A DNA stretch of 64,000 bases from Butyrivibrio sp. Su6. GTDB lineage: Bacteria; Bacillota; Clostridia; Lachnospirales; Lachnospiraceae. The translations under genes and the position numbers were made by a program. Below, in pieces: positions 54,131 to 62,376 of this stretch. The stretch covers positions 18,698 through 82,697 of the forward strand of contig NZ_FNUR01000016.1 in NCBI RefSeq assembly GCF_900108105.1. The letters run 5' to 3'. Below the pieces are notes generated by a model. It saw only the letters and a list, made by a program, of their open reading frames with translations. It made no database searches and was not told where the DNA came from. Each line of letters begins with the position of its first letter. Positions within the stretch are counted from its first letter, which is position 1.

Positions 54131-54930
54131 GAGACATTACGCTTGGACAATATTATAGAACAGACTCGGTGATACACAGACTTGATCCAAGGGTTAAGCT
54201 GGTGGCGACATTTGCGTTTATCATTTCTCTTTTTCTTGTAAAAAATGTGTGGGGATATGTTATTGCTGCTGTATTTTTAGGAGCATGCATTGCACTTTCA
54301 AATGTTCCTGTCAAGTTTATGTTCAGAGGAATGAAGACTATCTTTTTCCTTTTGGTCATAACTATGGTGTTTAACCTGATACTGACACCAGGAACGCCAA
54401 TTGTGAGCATTTGGAAAATAAAGATCACCTATGAGGGACTGAGGCTTGCTATTTTGATGGCTATAAGGCTTGTTTTTCTTATAACAGGCTCATCAATAAT
54501 GACACTTACAACTACGCCCAACAATCTTACAGATGGCCTGGAAAGTGTGTTAAAACCTCTTAAGGTTCTTCATGTCCCGGTGCACGAGATAGCAATGATG
54601 ATGTCCATTGCCCTCAGATTCATACCGATTCTTTTGGAAGAGACGGATAAGATCATGAAAGCGCAGATGGCAAGAGGCGCAGATTTTGAGAGCGGTTCAC
54701 TTATAAACAGAGCTAAGAGCCTGGTGCCTTTACTTGTTCCTCTTTTCATATCCGCATTTAGAAGAGCCCTTGATCTTGCCATGGCTATGGAAGCAAGGTG
54801 CTACCGTGGCGGAGAAGGAAGAACCAAGATGAAACCGCTTATTTATCAGAACAGAGACAGGATCGCTTATGTTGTGCTATTGATTTACCTTGTGGCGATA
54901 GTTGTGTTTGGAAGATTATTGTTTGTTTAA
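54124..54930 (+). CDS. ecfT: ECF transporter transmembrane component T
   Basis: A 268-residue membrane scaffold with five to six helices. The two Ala-Arg coupling motifs that dock on the ATPases are MARGADFESG and EARCYRGGEGR. Start DITLGQYYRTDSVIHRLDPRVK is typical. It completes the module shared among S components. Confidence 0.96.
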   Translation: MLRDITLGQYYRTDSVIHRLDPRVKLVATFAFIISLFLVKNVWGYVIAAVFLGACIALSNVPVKFMFRGMKTIFFLLVITMVFNLILTPGTPIVSIWKIKITYEGLRLAILMAIRLVFLITGSSIMTLTTTPNNLTDGLESVLKPLKVLHVPVHEIAMMMSIALRFIPILLEETDKIMKAQMARGADFESGSLINRAKSLVPLLVPLFISAFRRALDLAMAMEARCYRGGEGRTKMKPLIYQNRDRIAYVVLLIYLVAIVVFGRLLFV

Positions 54931-55021
54931 TGATTAGTTCTTTTGATTTCTGTTATTGATTATTAAAATATATTTTTTTTAGAATGTATTTTGCAAAATG
55001 TCTTTGTTACAGGAGTAATAG

Positions 55022-55804
55022 TTGAAAAAACGCAGGATAATGCTGGTTGTTTCCTATGATGGAACAGCTTATAACGGATGGGCACTTCAAAAAAGTACCC
55101 ACAATACAATTGAAGAAATGCTTAACAGGGCAATTCATGGACTGACCGGTGAGGAAGTGGAAGTGATCGGTGCAAGCCGCACGGATGCAGGAGTTCATGC
55201 CTATGGTAACATAGCGGTTTTTGATACTTCGTCGTCAATTCCCGGAGACAAGTTCTCGTATGCGCTTAATCATATTCTTCCGCAGGATATATGCGTTACT
55301 GAGTCAAGAGAGGTGCATCCTGATTTTCATCCAAGGCACTGTGATACGCTTAAGACCTATGAGTACAGGGTACTGAATTCTAAGATGCCTGTTCCCACAA
55401 GGCGCTTTTATACTTATCATTTTAGTATGCCTTTGGACATTGACGTTATGAACGAGGCAGCTCATTACCTCGAAGGAGAGCATGATTTTACGAGCTTTTG
55501 CAATGTTGAATCGCAGGCAGTCAGTCATGTTCGTACCATAAAAAAAGTTGAGGTATTTCGTCACGGTGATGAGGTAGTTATAAGGGTTATCGGAAATGGT
55601 TTTCTTTATAACATGGTAAGGATAATTGCAGGTACTCTTTTACAGATTGGACGAGGAAAAGGGGAACCATCAGATATTAAGGAAATGATCGATAAAAAGG
55701 ATAGAAAAGCAGCAGGGCCTACTGCTCCGGCATGTGGCCTTTTCCTGATAAAATATGAGTTTTTGGACGGAATTCCCGGACCGGAAACAGCTGAAGATGA
55801 CTGA
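55022..55804 (+). CDS. truA: tRNA pseudouridine(38-40) synthase
   Basis: A 260-residue enzyme making pseudouridine at tRNA positions 38-40. Catalytic Asp55 lies in GASRTDAGVHAYG. Further landmarks are YDGTAYNGWALQ and FLYNMVRIIAGTLLQIG. TTG start at 55022 with AGGAG 7 nt upstream. Follows ecfT, an order common in Firmicutes. Confidence 0.96.
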   Translation: MKKRRIMLVVSYDGTAYNGWALQKSTHNTIEEMLNRAIHGLTGEEVEVIGASRTDAGVHAYGNIAVFDTSSSIPGDKFSYALNHILPQDICVTESREVHPDFHPRHCDTLKTYEYRVLNSKMPVPTRRFYTYHFSMPLDIDVMNEAAHYLEGEHDFTSFCNVESQAVSHVRTIKKVEVFRHGDEVVIRVIGNGFLYNMVRIIAGTLLQIGRGKGEPSDIKEMIDKKDRKAAGPTAPACGLFLIKYEFLDGIPGPETAEDD

Positions 55805-55815
55805 ACAAAAAATAT

Positions 55816-55848
55816 AGATGTTTTATCCGAAAAAGAGGCAAAACATCT
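55816..55848 (+). terminator. Weak terminator-like hairpin after truA
   Basis: AGATGTTTT pairs with AAAACATCT (9 bp), no clean T run; its end touches the -35 of the rplM promoter. Confidence 0.4.
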
Positions 55849-55877
55849 TGACAAATCTTTTGTTTGCGTCCTATAAT
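55848..55877 (+). promoter_or_regulatory. Promoter of rplM-rpsI
   Basis: TTGACA (55848-55853), 18-bp spacer, TATAAT (55872-55877): consensus at both boxes. Confidence 0.85.
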
Positions 55878-55883
55878 ATCTTA

Positions 55884-56044
55884 CTGTGTGACAAAGTTTA
55901 TTCTATAACTATGCCCACAAAATTGTAAGTGACATATTGATGTCCCGGTAAGCTTCAATATGTTCATATATATACTGCAGGATCAGGTGAAGGGTTTTGC
56001 AGAGGTTACAAATTAAGTATTAGTTTTAATTTGGAGGAAACATA
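55884..56044 (+). ncRNA. Leader RNA of rplM
   Basis: About 160 nt, with hairpin ACATATTG/CAATATGT (55932-55963) and CTGCA/TGCAG (55975-56002), then TTGGAGG before ATG. Position is that of the L13 leader known in Firmicutes; consensus match not checked. Confidence 0.5.
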
Positions 56045-56473
56045 ATGAAAACTTATATGCCTAGTGCAACTACAGTAGAGAAAAAGTGGTATGTAGTTGA
56101 TGCTACAGATATGACACTTGGACGTCTTGCTTCTAACGTTGCAAACGTACTCAGAGGAAAGAACAAGCCTATTTACACACCTAACATCGACACAGGTGAT
56201 TATGTAATCGTAATCAATGCAGAGAAGATTAAAGTTTCTGGTAAGAAGCTTGATCAGAAGATGTATTGGCACCACACAGATTATGTTGGACATCACAAGG
56301 AGTTCTCACTTCGTCAGATGCTCAACGATAAGCCAGAGAGAGTTATCGAGCATGCTGTAAAGGGAATGCTTCCTAAGGGATCTCTTGGTAGAGAAATGTA
56401 CACAAAGCTTCACGTATATGCTGGTTCAGAGCATCCACACGCAGCTCAGAAGCCTGAAGTATTAACATTTTAA
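56045..56473 (+). CDS. rplM: 50S ribosomal protein L13
   Basis: A 142-residue L13 ([32 protein letters not shown]), an early 50S assembly protein. Conserved [19 protein letters not shown] near the end. Usual partner rpsI follows after 26 nt. Confidence 0.98.
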   Translation: MKTYMPSATTVEKKWYVVDATDMTLGRLASNVANVLRGKNKPIYTPNIDTGDYVIVINAEKIKVSGKKLDQKMYWHHTDYVGHHKEFSLRQMLNDKPERVIEHAVKGMLPKGSLGREMYTKLHVYAGSEHPHAAQKPEVLTF

Positions 56474-56499
56474 TCTGGTAAGTGAAGGAGAATAATAAA

Positions 56500-56898
56500 A
56501 TGGCAAAGTCAGCTAATTACTATGGAACAGGTAGAAGAAAGAAATCAATCGCTAGAGTATACCTTGTTTCTGGAAATGGAAATATAACAATCAATAAGAG
56601 ATCTATCGATGAGTATTTCGGACTTGAGACACTCAAGGTTATCGTTAGACAGCCTCTCGTAGCTACAGAGACAGCAGATAAGTTTGATGTAGTTGTTACT
56701 GTAAGAGGTGGCGGCACAACAGGTCAGGCTGGTGCTATCAGACATGGTATTTCAAGAGCTCTTCTTCAGGCTGATTCAGATGAGTACAGACCTGTACTTA
56801 AGAAGGCTGGATACCTTACAAGAGATCCTCGTATGAAGGAAAGAAAGAAGTACGGCTTAAAGAAAGCTCGTCGTGCTCCACAGTTCAGCAAGAGATAA
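56500..56898 (+). CDS. rpsI: 30S ribosomal protein S9
   Basis: A 132-residue S9 with [35 protein letters not shown] and the C-terminal tail RRAPQFSKR reaching the P-site tRNA. ATG at 56500 is 9 nt from AAGGAGA; an in-frame start at 56482 precedes that site. Confidence 0.98.
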   Translation: MAKSANYYGTGRRKKSIARVYLVSGNGNITINKRSIDEYFGLETLKVIVRQPLVATETADKFDVVVTVRGGGTTGQAGAIRHGISRALLQADSDEYRPVLKKAGYLTRDPRMKERKKYGLKKARRAPQFSKR

Positions 56899-56924
56899 TC
56901 TTTCGAGATTCAAAAAGAATTTAC

Positions 56925-56962
56925 AAACCTCAGAAACTCAGTGTTTCTGGGGTTTTTCTTTT
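56925..56962 (+). terminator. Terminator of rplM-rpsI
   Basis: AAACCTCAGAAAC pairs with GTTTCTGGGGTTT (13 bp, one T-G), then TTCTTTT. Likely the last chromosomal feature before the mobile element. Confidence 0.92.
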
Positions 56963-57009
56963 ATCTATAATTGTATTCAGTTGTGGTGAAACGCAGAAAA
57001 TTTTGTACC

Positions 57010-57040
57010 GTAAACAGCGAGTAAACAGCAGGTAGACAGC
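57010..57040. repeat. Three direct repeats, candidate integrase arm sites
   Basis: GTAAACAGC at 57010-57018 and 57021-57029 and GTAGACAGC at 57032-57040, with an 11-bp period. They lie 15 bp beyond the integrase stop codon, where arm-type sites are expected. Confidence 0.6.
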
Positions 57041-57054
57041 AAAATTATCAAGTC

Positions 57055-58107
57055 TTAGATTATATTTATTGCTTCTACCAGAGACTGGATATCAAGGTGT
57101 GTGTACACTTTCTCTGTCAGAGACATTGCTCCGGAGTGTCCTACGATTTTCTTGATCATTGTAGGATCCACATGAGCTTCCGCCAGCATTGATATGCAGG
57201 TGTGCCTAGTATCATGAGGATTGTGCTCCATCCCAAGGTTTTCTATTAGTGGTGTCCAGTAGCTGTCTTTATAGTTCCTGTAGGTGAATTTTTTGTTGTC
57301 ATCTGTGTGAAGAAGGTACTCACAATCAGAGGATTCATACCAGGCTTTGTAGAATGGGAGAACCTTATCTGCTATAGGAACCTTTCTGATACCATTTTCA
57401 GTTTTACTTAGTATCACATCGAAATACTGTTCTTCGAGATGCACATTATTCTTTTCCAAATCCAGTAGTTCAGATATTCTACAGCCGTTATAAATCAGCA
57501 TCAGTACTGTCTGGTAGAACGGATCATCCTTGAGTTCCCATAATCTGTCAATCTCAGCTTTTGAAAAGATATCTCTCTCAACCTTATTTGGATTTTTGTC
57601 CTTATACTTGAGGATATCTACAAATTCGGAATAGTCCTTGTTACAGATATCGTTCTTAAGGGCGTAATCGTAAAGCTGATTGAAAAGGACTTTGATTTTA
57701 CGGAGTGTAGGATAATTCTTTCCGCAGGTATCAATGACATTCTGAAGCTCTGCCAGCCTTATATCTCTAAAAGTTTTATTGTAAAGGGTGCCACATACGT
57801 TATATGAGGCTGTATACCCATGCACGTTGGATTTAGAGATGGTAGGATACTTTGCTTCAGACCAGGCATTATATACGTCTGTGAATGTCATTTTGGCTGC
57901 TTTTGTATCAAATGGATTCTGATGATAATCTGATAGCATTTGCAAGCCTTCCTGCTTGGTTTCAGCATATCCTATGACATTGTACGTCTGCTTTTTGGTA
58001 CCTTTTTCCGGATCAATGGTCCATCCGGTGGTTACTCTTACCATATAGGGCTTTCTGCGTTTCCCGGACATTTTCATAACACTTCCATATCCGTTTGGTA
58101 ATTTCAA
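57055..58107 (-). CDS. int: Tyrosine-type site-specific integrase
   Basis: A 350-residue recombinase of the Tn916/phage kind. An AP2-like arm-binding N-terminus (GYGSVMKMSGKRRKPYMVRV) is followed by a SAM-like core-binding domain (about 75-165) and the catalytic domain. Catalytic residues: Arg in NGCRISELL, His/Arg in HDTRHTCISML, His in IVGHSGAMS, Tyr in VYTHLD. All are intact. It inserts and excises the element. It is convergent with the rpsI transcript. Confidence 0.95.
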   Translation of the reverse strand: MKLPNGYGSVMKMSGKRRKPYMVRVTTGWTIDPEKGTKKQTYNVIGYAETKQEGLQMLSDYHQNPFDTKAAKMTFTDVYNAWSEAKYPTISKSNVHGYTASYNVCGTLYNKTFRDIRLAELQNVIDTCGKNYPTLRKIKVLFNQLYDYALKNDICNKDYSEFVDILKYKDKNPNKVERDIFSKAEIDRLWELKDDPFYQTVLMLIYNGCRISELLDLEKNNVHLEEQYFDVILSKTENGIRKVPIADKVLPFYKAWYESSDCEYLLHTDDNKKFTYRNYKDSYWTPLIENLGMEHNPHDTRHTCISMLAEAHVDPTMIKKIVGHSGAMSLTEKVYTHLDIQSLVEAINII

Positions 58108-58161
58108 ATAATATCGACCTCCTTTGATGCTCAGGTTATTTATGAAAAAGGGGATAGTCCC

Positions 58162-58686
58162 TTAATCACCTTTCTTATCGGGCAATGCTACATTTGCGTA
58201 GTATGCAAGTTCTGTTTCAAACCAGTGATTAAATCTATCTTCATTTGATAGGCCTTGTTCAAGGCTTTCTCGTTCATCTGCGTATCTTTCCAGAAAAAGG
58301 CAGAGATCTGCGTTGTTTTCTGCTATTTCATCGTTTCCCATGAATTTAAGGCTACAGCTCCACTCTTCAGTTTTTGGCGGGCGATTTACGTCTATATTGA
58401 AGTGAAGACCTGCTTTTTTATTTAATTCGTTTAGAACATAGAGGACATCTGAGAGAGTATCTAAAGTAATGTTCTTCTTCTGATATCCAATAAGTTCTGC
58501 CGGGGAGATATTAAGAATATTTGCGATCTCATTCAGTATACCTATTGAAGGTTCTATTTCACCGCTTTCATATTTCTGTACGGTACGCATAGTTTTGCCT
58601 AGCCTGTTAGCCAGTTCAGTCTGACTGAGGTGCTGAGCTTTGCGAGCCTGCTTAATTCTATTTCCAATATCAGATCCATTGTTCAT
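58162..58686 (-). CDS. XRE-family repressor-like regulator
   Basis: A 174-residue protein with an N-terminal HTH (IGNRIKQARKAQHLSQTELANRLGKTMRTVQKYESG) at about 6-41 and an acidic C-terminal part of unknown type. AAGGAGG lies 7 nt before ATG. With its promoter facing the element's rightward promoter and shared operator-like repeats in between, it is likely the lysogeny-type repressor of the element. Confidence 0.88.
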   Translation of the reverse strand: MNNGSDIGNRIKQARKAQHLSQTELANRLGKTMRTVQKYESGEIEPSIGILNEIANILNISPAELIGYQKKNITLDTLSDVLYVLNELNKKAGLHFNIDVNRPPKTEEWSCSLKFMGNDEIAENNADLCLFLERYADERESLEQGLSNEDRFNHWFETELAYYANVALPDKKGD

Positions 58687-58707
58687 CGTACTGACCTCCT
58701 TGTGTGA

Positions 58708-58736
58708 ATTGTAACATGTAGTAATACGAATTGCAA
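58708..58736 (-). promoter_or_regulatory. Leftward promoter of the XRE regulator gene
   Basis: TTGCAA (58731-58736), 17-bp spacer, TACAAT (58708-58713) on the minus strand. Confidence 0.7.
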
Positions 58737-58770
58737 GAGCGTAATACGAATTATTAATACATATTTTGTG

Positions 58771-58799
58771 TTGACAAATGAATTACTAAGACGTATTAT
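58771..58799 (+). promoter_or_regulatory. Rightward promoter of the mobile element
   Basis: TTGACA (58771-58776), 17-bp spacer, TATTAT (58794-58799). Strong; drives the Xis-like gene and beyond. Confidence 0.8.
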
Positions 58800-58800
58800 C

Positions 58801-58827
58801 AAAATACGAACTAGTAATTCGTATTTT
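58801..58827. promoter_or_regulatory. Operator-like inverted repeat beside the rightward promoter
   Basis: AAAATACGAA and TTCGTATTTT flank 7 nt, just after the -10. Half-sites TAATACGAATT recur near 58722 and 58742 by the leftward promoter, so one repressor could switch both. Confidence 0.65.
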
Positions 58828-58849
58828 AAAAGAAGGGAGGTGAAAAAGT

Positions 58850-59086
58850 ATGGAAGACAAAAAGTTATATGTAGAACTACCAAGATTTACCGGTAGAAAT
58901 GTTCCTATAACTGAGGTTGCCGAGGCAATGCACAAGGATGCACAGTTCGTAAGAATTGGAATCCAGCAGGGGATATTCAAATTTGGATATGCCATGAAGA
59001 AAGAGAATTCCAGTGAATACAACTACTATTGTCCAGACAGAAAGGTATGGGAAGAGATTGGATACTTTAGTCCAGAAGCAGTCTAA
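58850..59086 (+). CDS. Small Xis-like DNA-binding protein
   Basis: A 78-residue protein with a winged-helix/MerR-like pattern: VPITEVAEAMHKDAQFVRIGIQQGIFKFG, then YYCPDRKVWEEIGY. This matches small excisionase-type proteins common beside such integrases; the assignment is by position and pattern, not by proven homology. AAGGGAGG lies 9 nt before ATG. Confidence 0.7.
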   Translation: MEDKKLYVELPRFTGRNVPITEVAEAMHKDAQFVRIGIQQGIFKFGYAMKKENSSEYNYYCPDRKVWEEIGYFSPEAV

Positions 59087-59215
59087 AATGAAAAAACTCT
59101 CTTGCTGGTAACAAGAGAGTGAATGAAAAGCTGGAGCTTTTGTAAATTCGATTAAATAAAGTATAGCAAGGGTTCCGGCCAAGTTCAACAAAAAAGTAAG
59201 ATTGGAGGAATCAAA
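59087..59215 (+). other. Spacer with two tandem hairpins
   Basis: ACTCTCTTG/CAAGAGAGT (59096-59120) and AAAAGCT-GG-AGCTTTT (59126-59141) lie 5 nt apart. No T run follows either. GGAGGA for the ATPase gene closes the spacer. Confidence 0.4.
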
Positions 59216-60190
59216 ATGGAAACAGGCAAACCAGAATTAAAGCTTATCCAGATGTCAGATGTAGAAGCTGAAGAAGTTTCCTGGCTATGGTATCCGTTTA
59301 TACCATATGGAAAGCTTACCATCATTCAGGGAGATCCCGGAGATGGAAAAACAACTTTTGTACTAAATGCAGCAGCGAAGTTATCAAAAGGAATTTCGTT
59401 AGATACAGGTCTGCAGAGTGAGGAACCAATAAACATCATATATCAGACAGCAGAAGATGGACTGGCTGATACGGTAAAGCCAAGACTTGAAGGTGCCGGG
59501 GCTGACTGCTCCAAAATCCATGTGATAGATGAGAGTGATAAATCGCTATCAATGGTAGATGAGAGAGTTGAACAGGCAATCATAAGGACTGGAGCAAAAC
59601 TCCTGATCCTTGATCCACTACAGGCATATCTCGGAGGCGGAATGGATATGAATAGAGCTAACGAAGCAAGAGATATGACTAAGAAGCTGGGAGCTTTGGC
59701 GGAGAAGTACAAATGTGCAATCATCCTAATCGGACACATGAACAAAGCTTCCGGAAACAAGGCAGCTTATCGAGGGATGGGATCAATTGACTTCTACGCA
59801 GTAGCAAGAAGTGTCCTGCTGGTAGGAAGGATAGAAGGAGAACCGGAACTAAGGGCAATAGTCCAAATAAAGAACAACTTAGCAGCATTTGGACATTCCA
59901 AGGCCTTCAGATTATCAGAAAAGGGATTCGAGTGGATTGGAGATTATGAAATAACCGCAGACGAAGTTCTCGGAGGAATTGCACCGAAAGCAAATAAGCA
60001 GGAAAAGGCGATAGCTCTTCTGAGAGAATTGGCTGAAGACCATAATATGATCCCAAGTAACGAGGCAGTAGAACTGGCTAAAGAAGAGGATATATCAAAA
60101 AGAACTCTGGAAATAGCCAAAAACGAACTTGGAATAAAAGCCAGGAGAATCAACAATACTTGGTACTGGATATTGAAAGAGAACGAATGA
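59216..60190 (+). CDS. RepA-like AAA/RecA-type ATPase
   Basis: A 324-residue ATPase: Walker A QGDPGDGKTTF at about 38-48, Walker B LLILDPLQAYLGGG near 137-150, then the IILIGHMNKASGNKAAYRGMGS segment of RepA/DnaB-like hexameric helicases. A C-terminal winged-helix-like part follows. Such proteins act as replicative helicases of plasmids and mobilisable elements, suggesting autonomous replication after excision. TTGGAGGA lies 8 nt before ATG. Confidence 0.87.
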   Translation: METGKPELKLIQMSDVEAEEVSWLWYPFIPYGKLTIIQGDPGDGKTTFVLNAAAKLSKGISLDTGLQSEEPINIIYQTAEDGLADTVKPRLEGAGADCSKIHVIDESDKSLSMVDERVEQAIIRTGAKLLILDPLQAYLGGGMDMNRANEARDMTKKLGALAEKYKCAIILIGHMNKASGNKAAYRGMGSIDFYAVARSVLLVGRIEGEPELRAIVQIKNNLAAFGHSKAFRLSEKGFEWIGDYEITADEVLGGIAPKANKQEKAIALLRELAEDHNMIPSNEAVELAKEEDISKRTLEIAKNELGIKARRINNTWYWILKENE

Positions 60191-60199
60191 TAATCAAGA

Positions 60200-60279
60200 C
60201 CGCAACAATGTAAGTTATCTGAAGTTACACTCTTAAGATTGCAAGGTTGTAAAAAGATAAAGACACTGCATTGTTGCGG
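60200..60279 (+). repeat. 11-bp inverted repeat spanning the ATPase/small-gene gap
   Basis: CCGCAACAATG (60200-60210) and CATTGTTGCGG (60269-60279) are perfect complements, with inner TTATCT/AGATAA. The stem ends 19 nt before the next ATG. It could control translation or be a replication site. Confidence 0.5.
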
Positions 60280-60297
60280 ACTAGAAGAAAGGGACGA

Positions 60298-60531
60298 ATG
60301 AAAAACGTACAGATATCACAGGAATTATTTATAAGGCTGGTACGATTATTGGTCTTTGAGTTTGATGAAGATACTGATCTGATCAAAAAAGAACTTGAAG
60401 ACAAGATGGAAAAACTAGCAAGGCATGAAATCTATTCAAAGTTCAAGACAGCACCCACAGAAGAGGAGAAGGAAAAAGCTCGTCAGGACTACCTCGATAT
60501 GGTGGGAATGCACAGGGATTTTAGATGGTGA
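60298..60531 (+). CDS. Conserved small protein of the mobile element
   Basis: A 77-residue charged helical protein (KNVQISQELFIRLVRLLVFEFDED and EEKEKARQDYLDMVGMHRDF). I do not recognise it, but small proteins of this kind sit between RepA-like and MobV genes in related elements. ATG at 60298 with AAAGGGA is preferred over 60271. Confidence 0.65.
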   Translation: MKNVQISQELFIRLVRLLVFEFDEDTDLIKKELEDKMEKLARHEIYSKFKTAPTEEEKEKARQDYLDMVGMHRDFRW

Positions 60532-60599
60532 TTTCCCTTGATGGATTGAACGGGAGCGTGACACGCTCCGGTAATAATCAGCCAAGGAATGAATGGTTT

Positions 60600-60704
60600 G
60601 GCAGGCGAGCGGAGCGAGCTTCCCCATAACGTGTCGTTATGGGTAACCCCCTATGGATAATGACATTACACATCATTATCCGGGGGCTCTCCGAGGGGCC
60701 TGCC
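60600..60704 (+). other. Candidate origin of transfer (multi-hairpin)
   Basis: An outer stem GGCAGGC (60600-60606) with GCCTGCC (60698-60704) encloses CCCATAACG-TGT-CGTTATGGG (60623-60643) and a hairpin of CCCCC/GGGGG plus GGATAATGA/TCATTATCC (60647-60686). A further hairpin GGAGCGTG/CACGCTCC lies at 60553-60569. It stands just upstream of the relaxase gene, the usual place of MobV oriT. The nick site is not determined. Confidence 0.6.
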
Positions 60705-60734
60705 GGCGGCAAAAAATACGAAAGGATTTAGTTT

Positions 60735-61814
60735 ATGATAACAGTGACATTTCACATTTCATGTAAGAAGCATTCGCTCACTAAAACGCGAGATGTGGTT
60801 TCGGTGAGCAAACACAATCTTCGATTATTTCAAAGCGAAGAGTATAACGAAGAAATGATCGAAGTGGAAGTCGGGAGTGAAGTAAATATTCTCGATGATG
60901 TAAAAGAGATTTATGAAAGGGAATTCTCTGAGGCACTTGCGGAATACAACAAAGGTAAAAGAAGTGACAGACAGATTCATGACTATCTGGAGTATGTATC
61001 TGAAAGCAAAAAGAACGATGTGGCTACGGAGGTAATTCTCCAAGTAGGGGATAAGGAATTCTGGGCAGATAAGACGAGAGAGCAGTGGAATGCAATGAAG
61101 CCACTCTTGAGAGAACAGCTTGAATATGTAAAAGAGATAGTTCCGGAATTCAAAATCGCATCGGCGGTAACACACTTGGATGAGGATTCACCTCATATGC
61201 ACGTAGTAGGAGTTCCGGTAGCAACAGGATACAAACGAGGACTAAGCAAACAGGTGGCAAAAACAAAAGTGTTTGATCAGGAGAGACTAGAAAAAATACA
61301 AGATCTAATGCACGATTTTGTAGAGCATCAGATGAAAGACCACCCGGAGATCTTTGGAGATGAAAACTTAAAGCCAAAGGAAAAAGGAAGGAATAGCGAC
61401 TTCTCAAAAGAATTCTACTTAAGGCTAAAGCAGCAAGAATATGAAAAGCTGAAAGATAAGTGCCAGGAGAAGGAGACACAGATTGAAGCTTTGGATGATA
61501 CGGCTAAAGAAATGAAGCAGGATATAGAAAGCAAAGTCGACCAATATGTGGACTCAGTAGTGAATTCGGAAATGAAGAAGGAATTCATGAGATACGCAAC
61601 ACTTGAAAATCCCAAGACTACACTGGGAAAACTTGTCTCGAAAGCATTCAAAACATTCAAAGAATGGTGGGATAAAACCAAGAAGCCTGAGGTAGCTGAA
61701 AAGGCTAGGACAAGTCTCTTACAAAAGCTTAGAGAGAACCAGACAATCGTAGATCAGAGGAAGGAACAGCAAGGTCCGAATCTCAAAAGGAATAATCTCA
61801 GTCCGGAGAGATGA
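60735..61814 (+). CDS. mobV: MobV-family relaxase (Pre/Mob)
   Basis: A 359-residue relaxase. The metal-binding motif reads HLDEDSPHMHV (about 149-159), the HxDExxPHxH signature of MobV. An N-terminal region holds the conserved LEYVSESKKNDV-like stretch, and a long coiled coil (about 235-285) lies in the C-terminal half. It nicks oriT and leads the strand into a recipient using another element's transfer machinery. AAAGGA lies upstream. Confidence 0.92.
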   Translation: MITVTFHISCKKHSLTKTRDVVSVSKHNLRLFQSEEYNEEMIEVEVGSEVNILDDVKEIYEREFSEALAEYNKGKRSDRQIHDYLEYVSESKKNDVATEVILQVGDKEFWADKTREQWNAMKPLLREQLEYVKEIVPEFKIASAVTHLDEDSPHMHVVGVPVATGYKRGLSKQVAKTKVFDQERLEKIQDLMHDFVEHQMKDHPEIFGDENLKPKEKGRNSDFSKEFYLRLKQQEYEKLKDKCQEKETQIEALDDTAKEMKQDIESKVDQYVDSVVNSEMKKEFMRYATLENPKTTLGKLVSKAFKTFKEWWDKTKKPEVAEKARTSLLQKLRENQTIVDQRKEQQGPNLKRNNLSPER

Positions 61815-61834
61815 ATACTATGATAGCAGTAGGC

Positions 61835-61860
61835 AGGGGCGTGAAAACGCCCTTGTTTTA
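61835..61860 (+). terminator. Terminator after the relaxase gene
   Basis: AGGGGCGT-GAAA-ACGCCCTT then GTTTTA. Tetraloop of the GNRA type. Confidence 0.85.
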
Positions 61861-61961
61861 TGTGGGTGCATTGGATAGAATAAGAAATAGTGGTTATAAA
61901 TTCAATCATACCAAAGAAGTAATGATTATATTCCAGTATATATGACAATAGAGAGGTTGAT

Positions 61962-62330
61962 ATGAATTTTCTATTTGTAGCACTTGGTGGTGCCTTGGGT
62001 GCAGTAGCGCGATATGCAATAAGTCTGATTCCTGTTAAGACTTATTTTCCGATATTAACTCTGATTACAAATATCCTCGGTGCCATACTAATTGGATTCA
62101 TTGTTGGAATTACCAGTAACCGAGAAAGTGTATCTGATAATACCATTCTTTTCTGGAAGACAGGGGTGTGTGGAGGTTTTACCACATTCTCTACATTTTC
62201 CCTTGAAGCTTTTAATTTGTTTGAGAAGAAACAATATATGAATGGCGGATTATATGTGGTACTGAGTTGTTGTTGCTGCATATTTGGAATTCTATGCGGA
62301 AAGAAACTTGCGACGATAATAAAACTTTGA
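61962..62330 (+). CDS. crcB: Fluoride exporter CrcB/Fluc
   Basis: A 122-residue four-helix channel that expels fluoride as a dual-topology dimer. Signature GVCGGFTTFSTFSLEAF at about 69-85 and ALGGALGAVARY at the start. No fluoride riboswitch was recognised in the 100 nt upstream. AGAGAGG precedes ATG. Single gene, unlike the paired crcB genes of many Gram-positives. Confidence 0.95.
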   Translation: MNFLFVALGGALGAVARYAISLIPVKTYFPILTLITNILGAILIGFIVGITSNRESVSDNTILFWKTGVCGGFTTFSTFSLEAFNLFEKKQYMNGGLYVVLSCCCCIFGILCGKKLATIIKL

Positions 62331-62376
62331 ATTTCAGGATAATGAAATAAGCAAATCGGGATTAGTGGAGTAGAAC

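Larger units (their letters stand above)
56963..61860. mobile_element. Integrative mobilisable element (approximate ends)
   Basis: The set of tyrosine integrase, XRE regulator, Xis-like protein, RepA-like ATPase and MobV relaxase marks an integrated mobilisable element. The left end lies between the rpsI terminator and the integrase arm sites at 57010. The right end is set provisionally at the terminator after the relaxase; no attachment duplication was found, and it may extend past 62330 or beyond 64000. No conjugation ATPase or pore genes are present, so transfer would need a helper. Confidence 0.7.

Noticed and set aside
57010..57040. Three short repeats as a CRISPR array
   Set aside because: 9-bp units with 2-bp gaps; far too short, and no cas genes.
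61861..61961. Fluoride riboswitch before crcB
   Set aside because: The conserved GGNGAUGG-type core and pseudoknot partners were not found.
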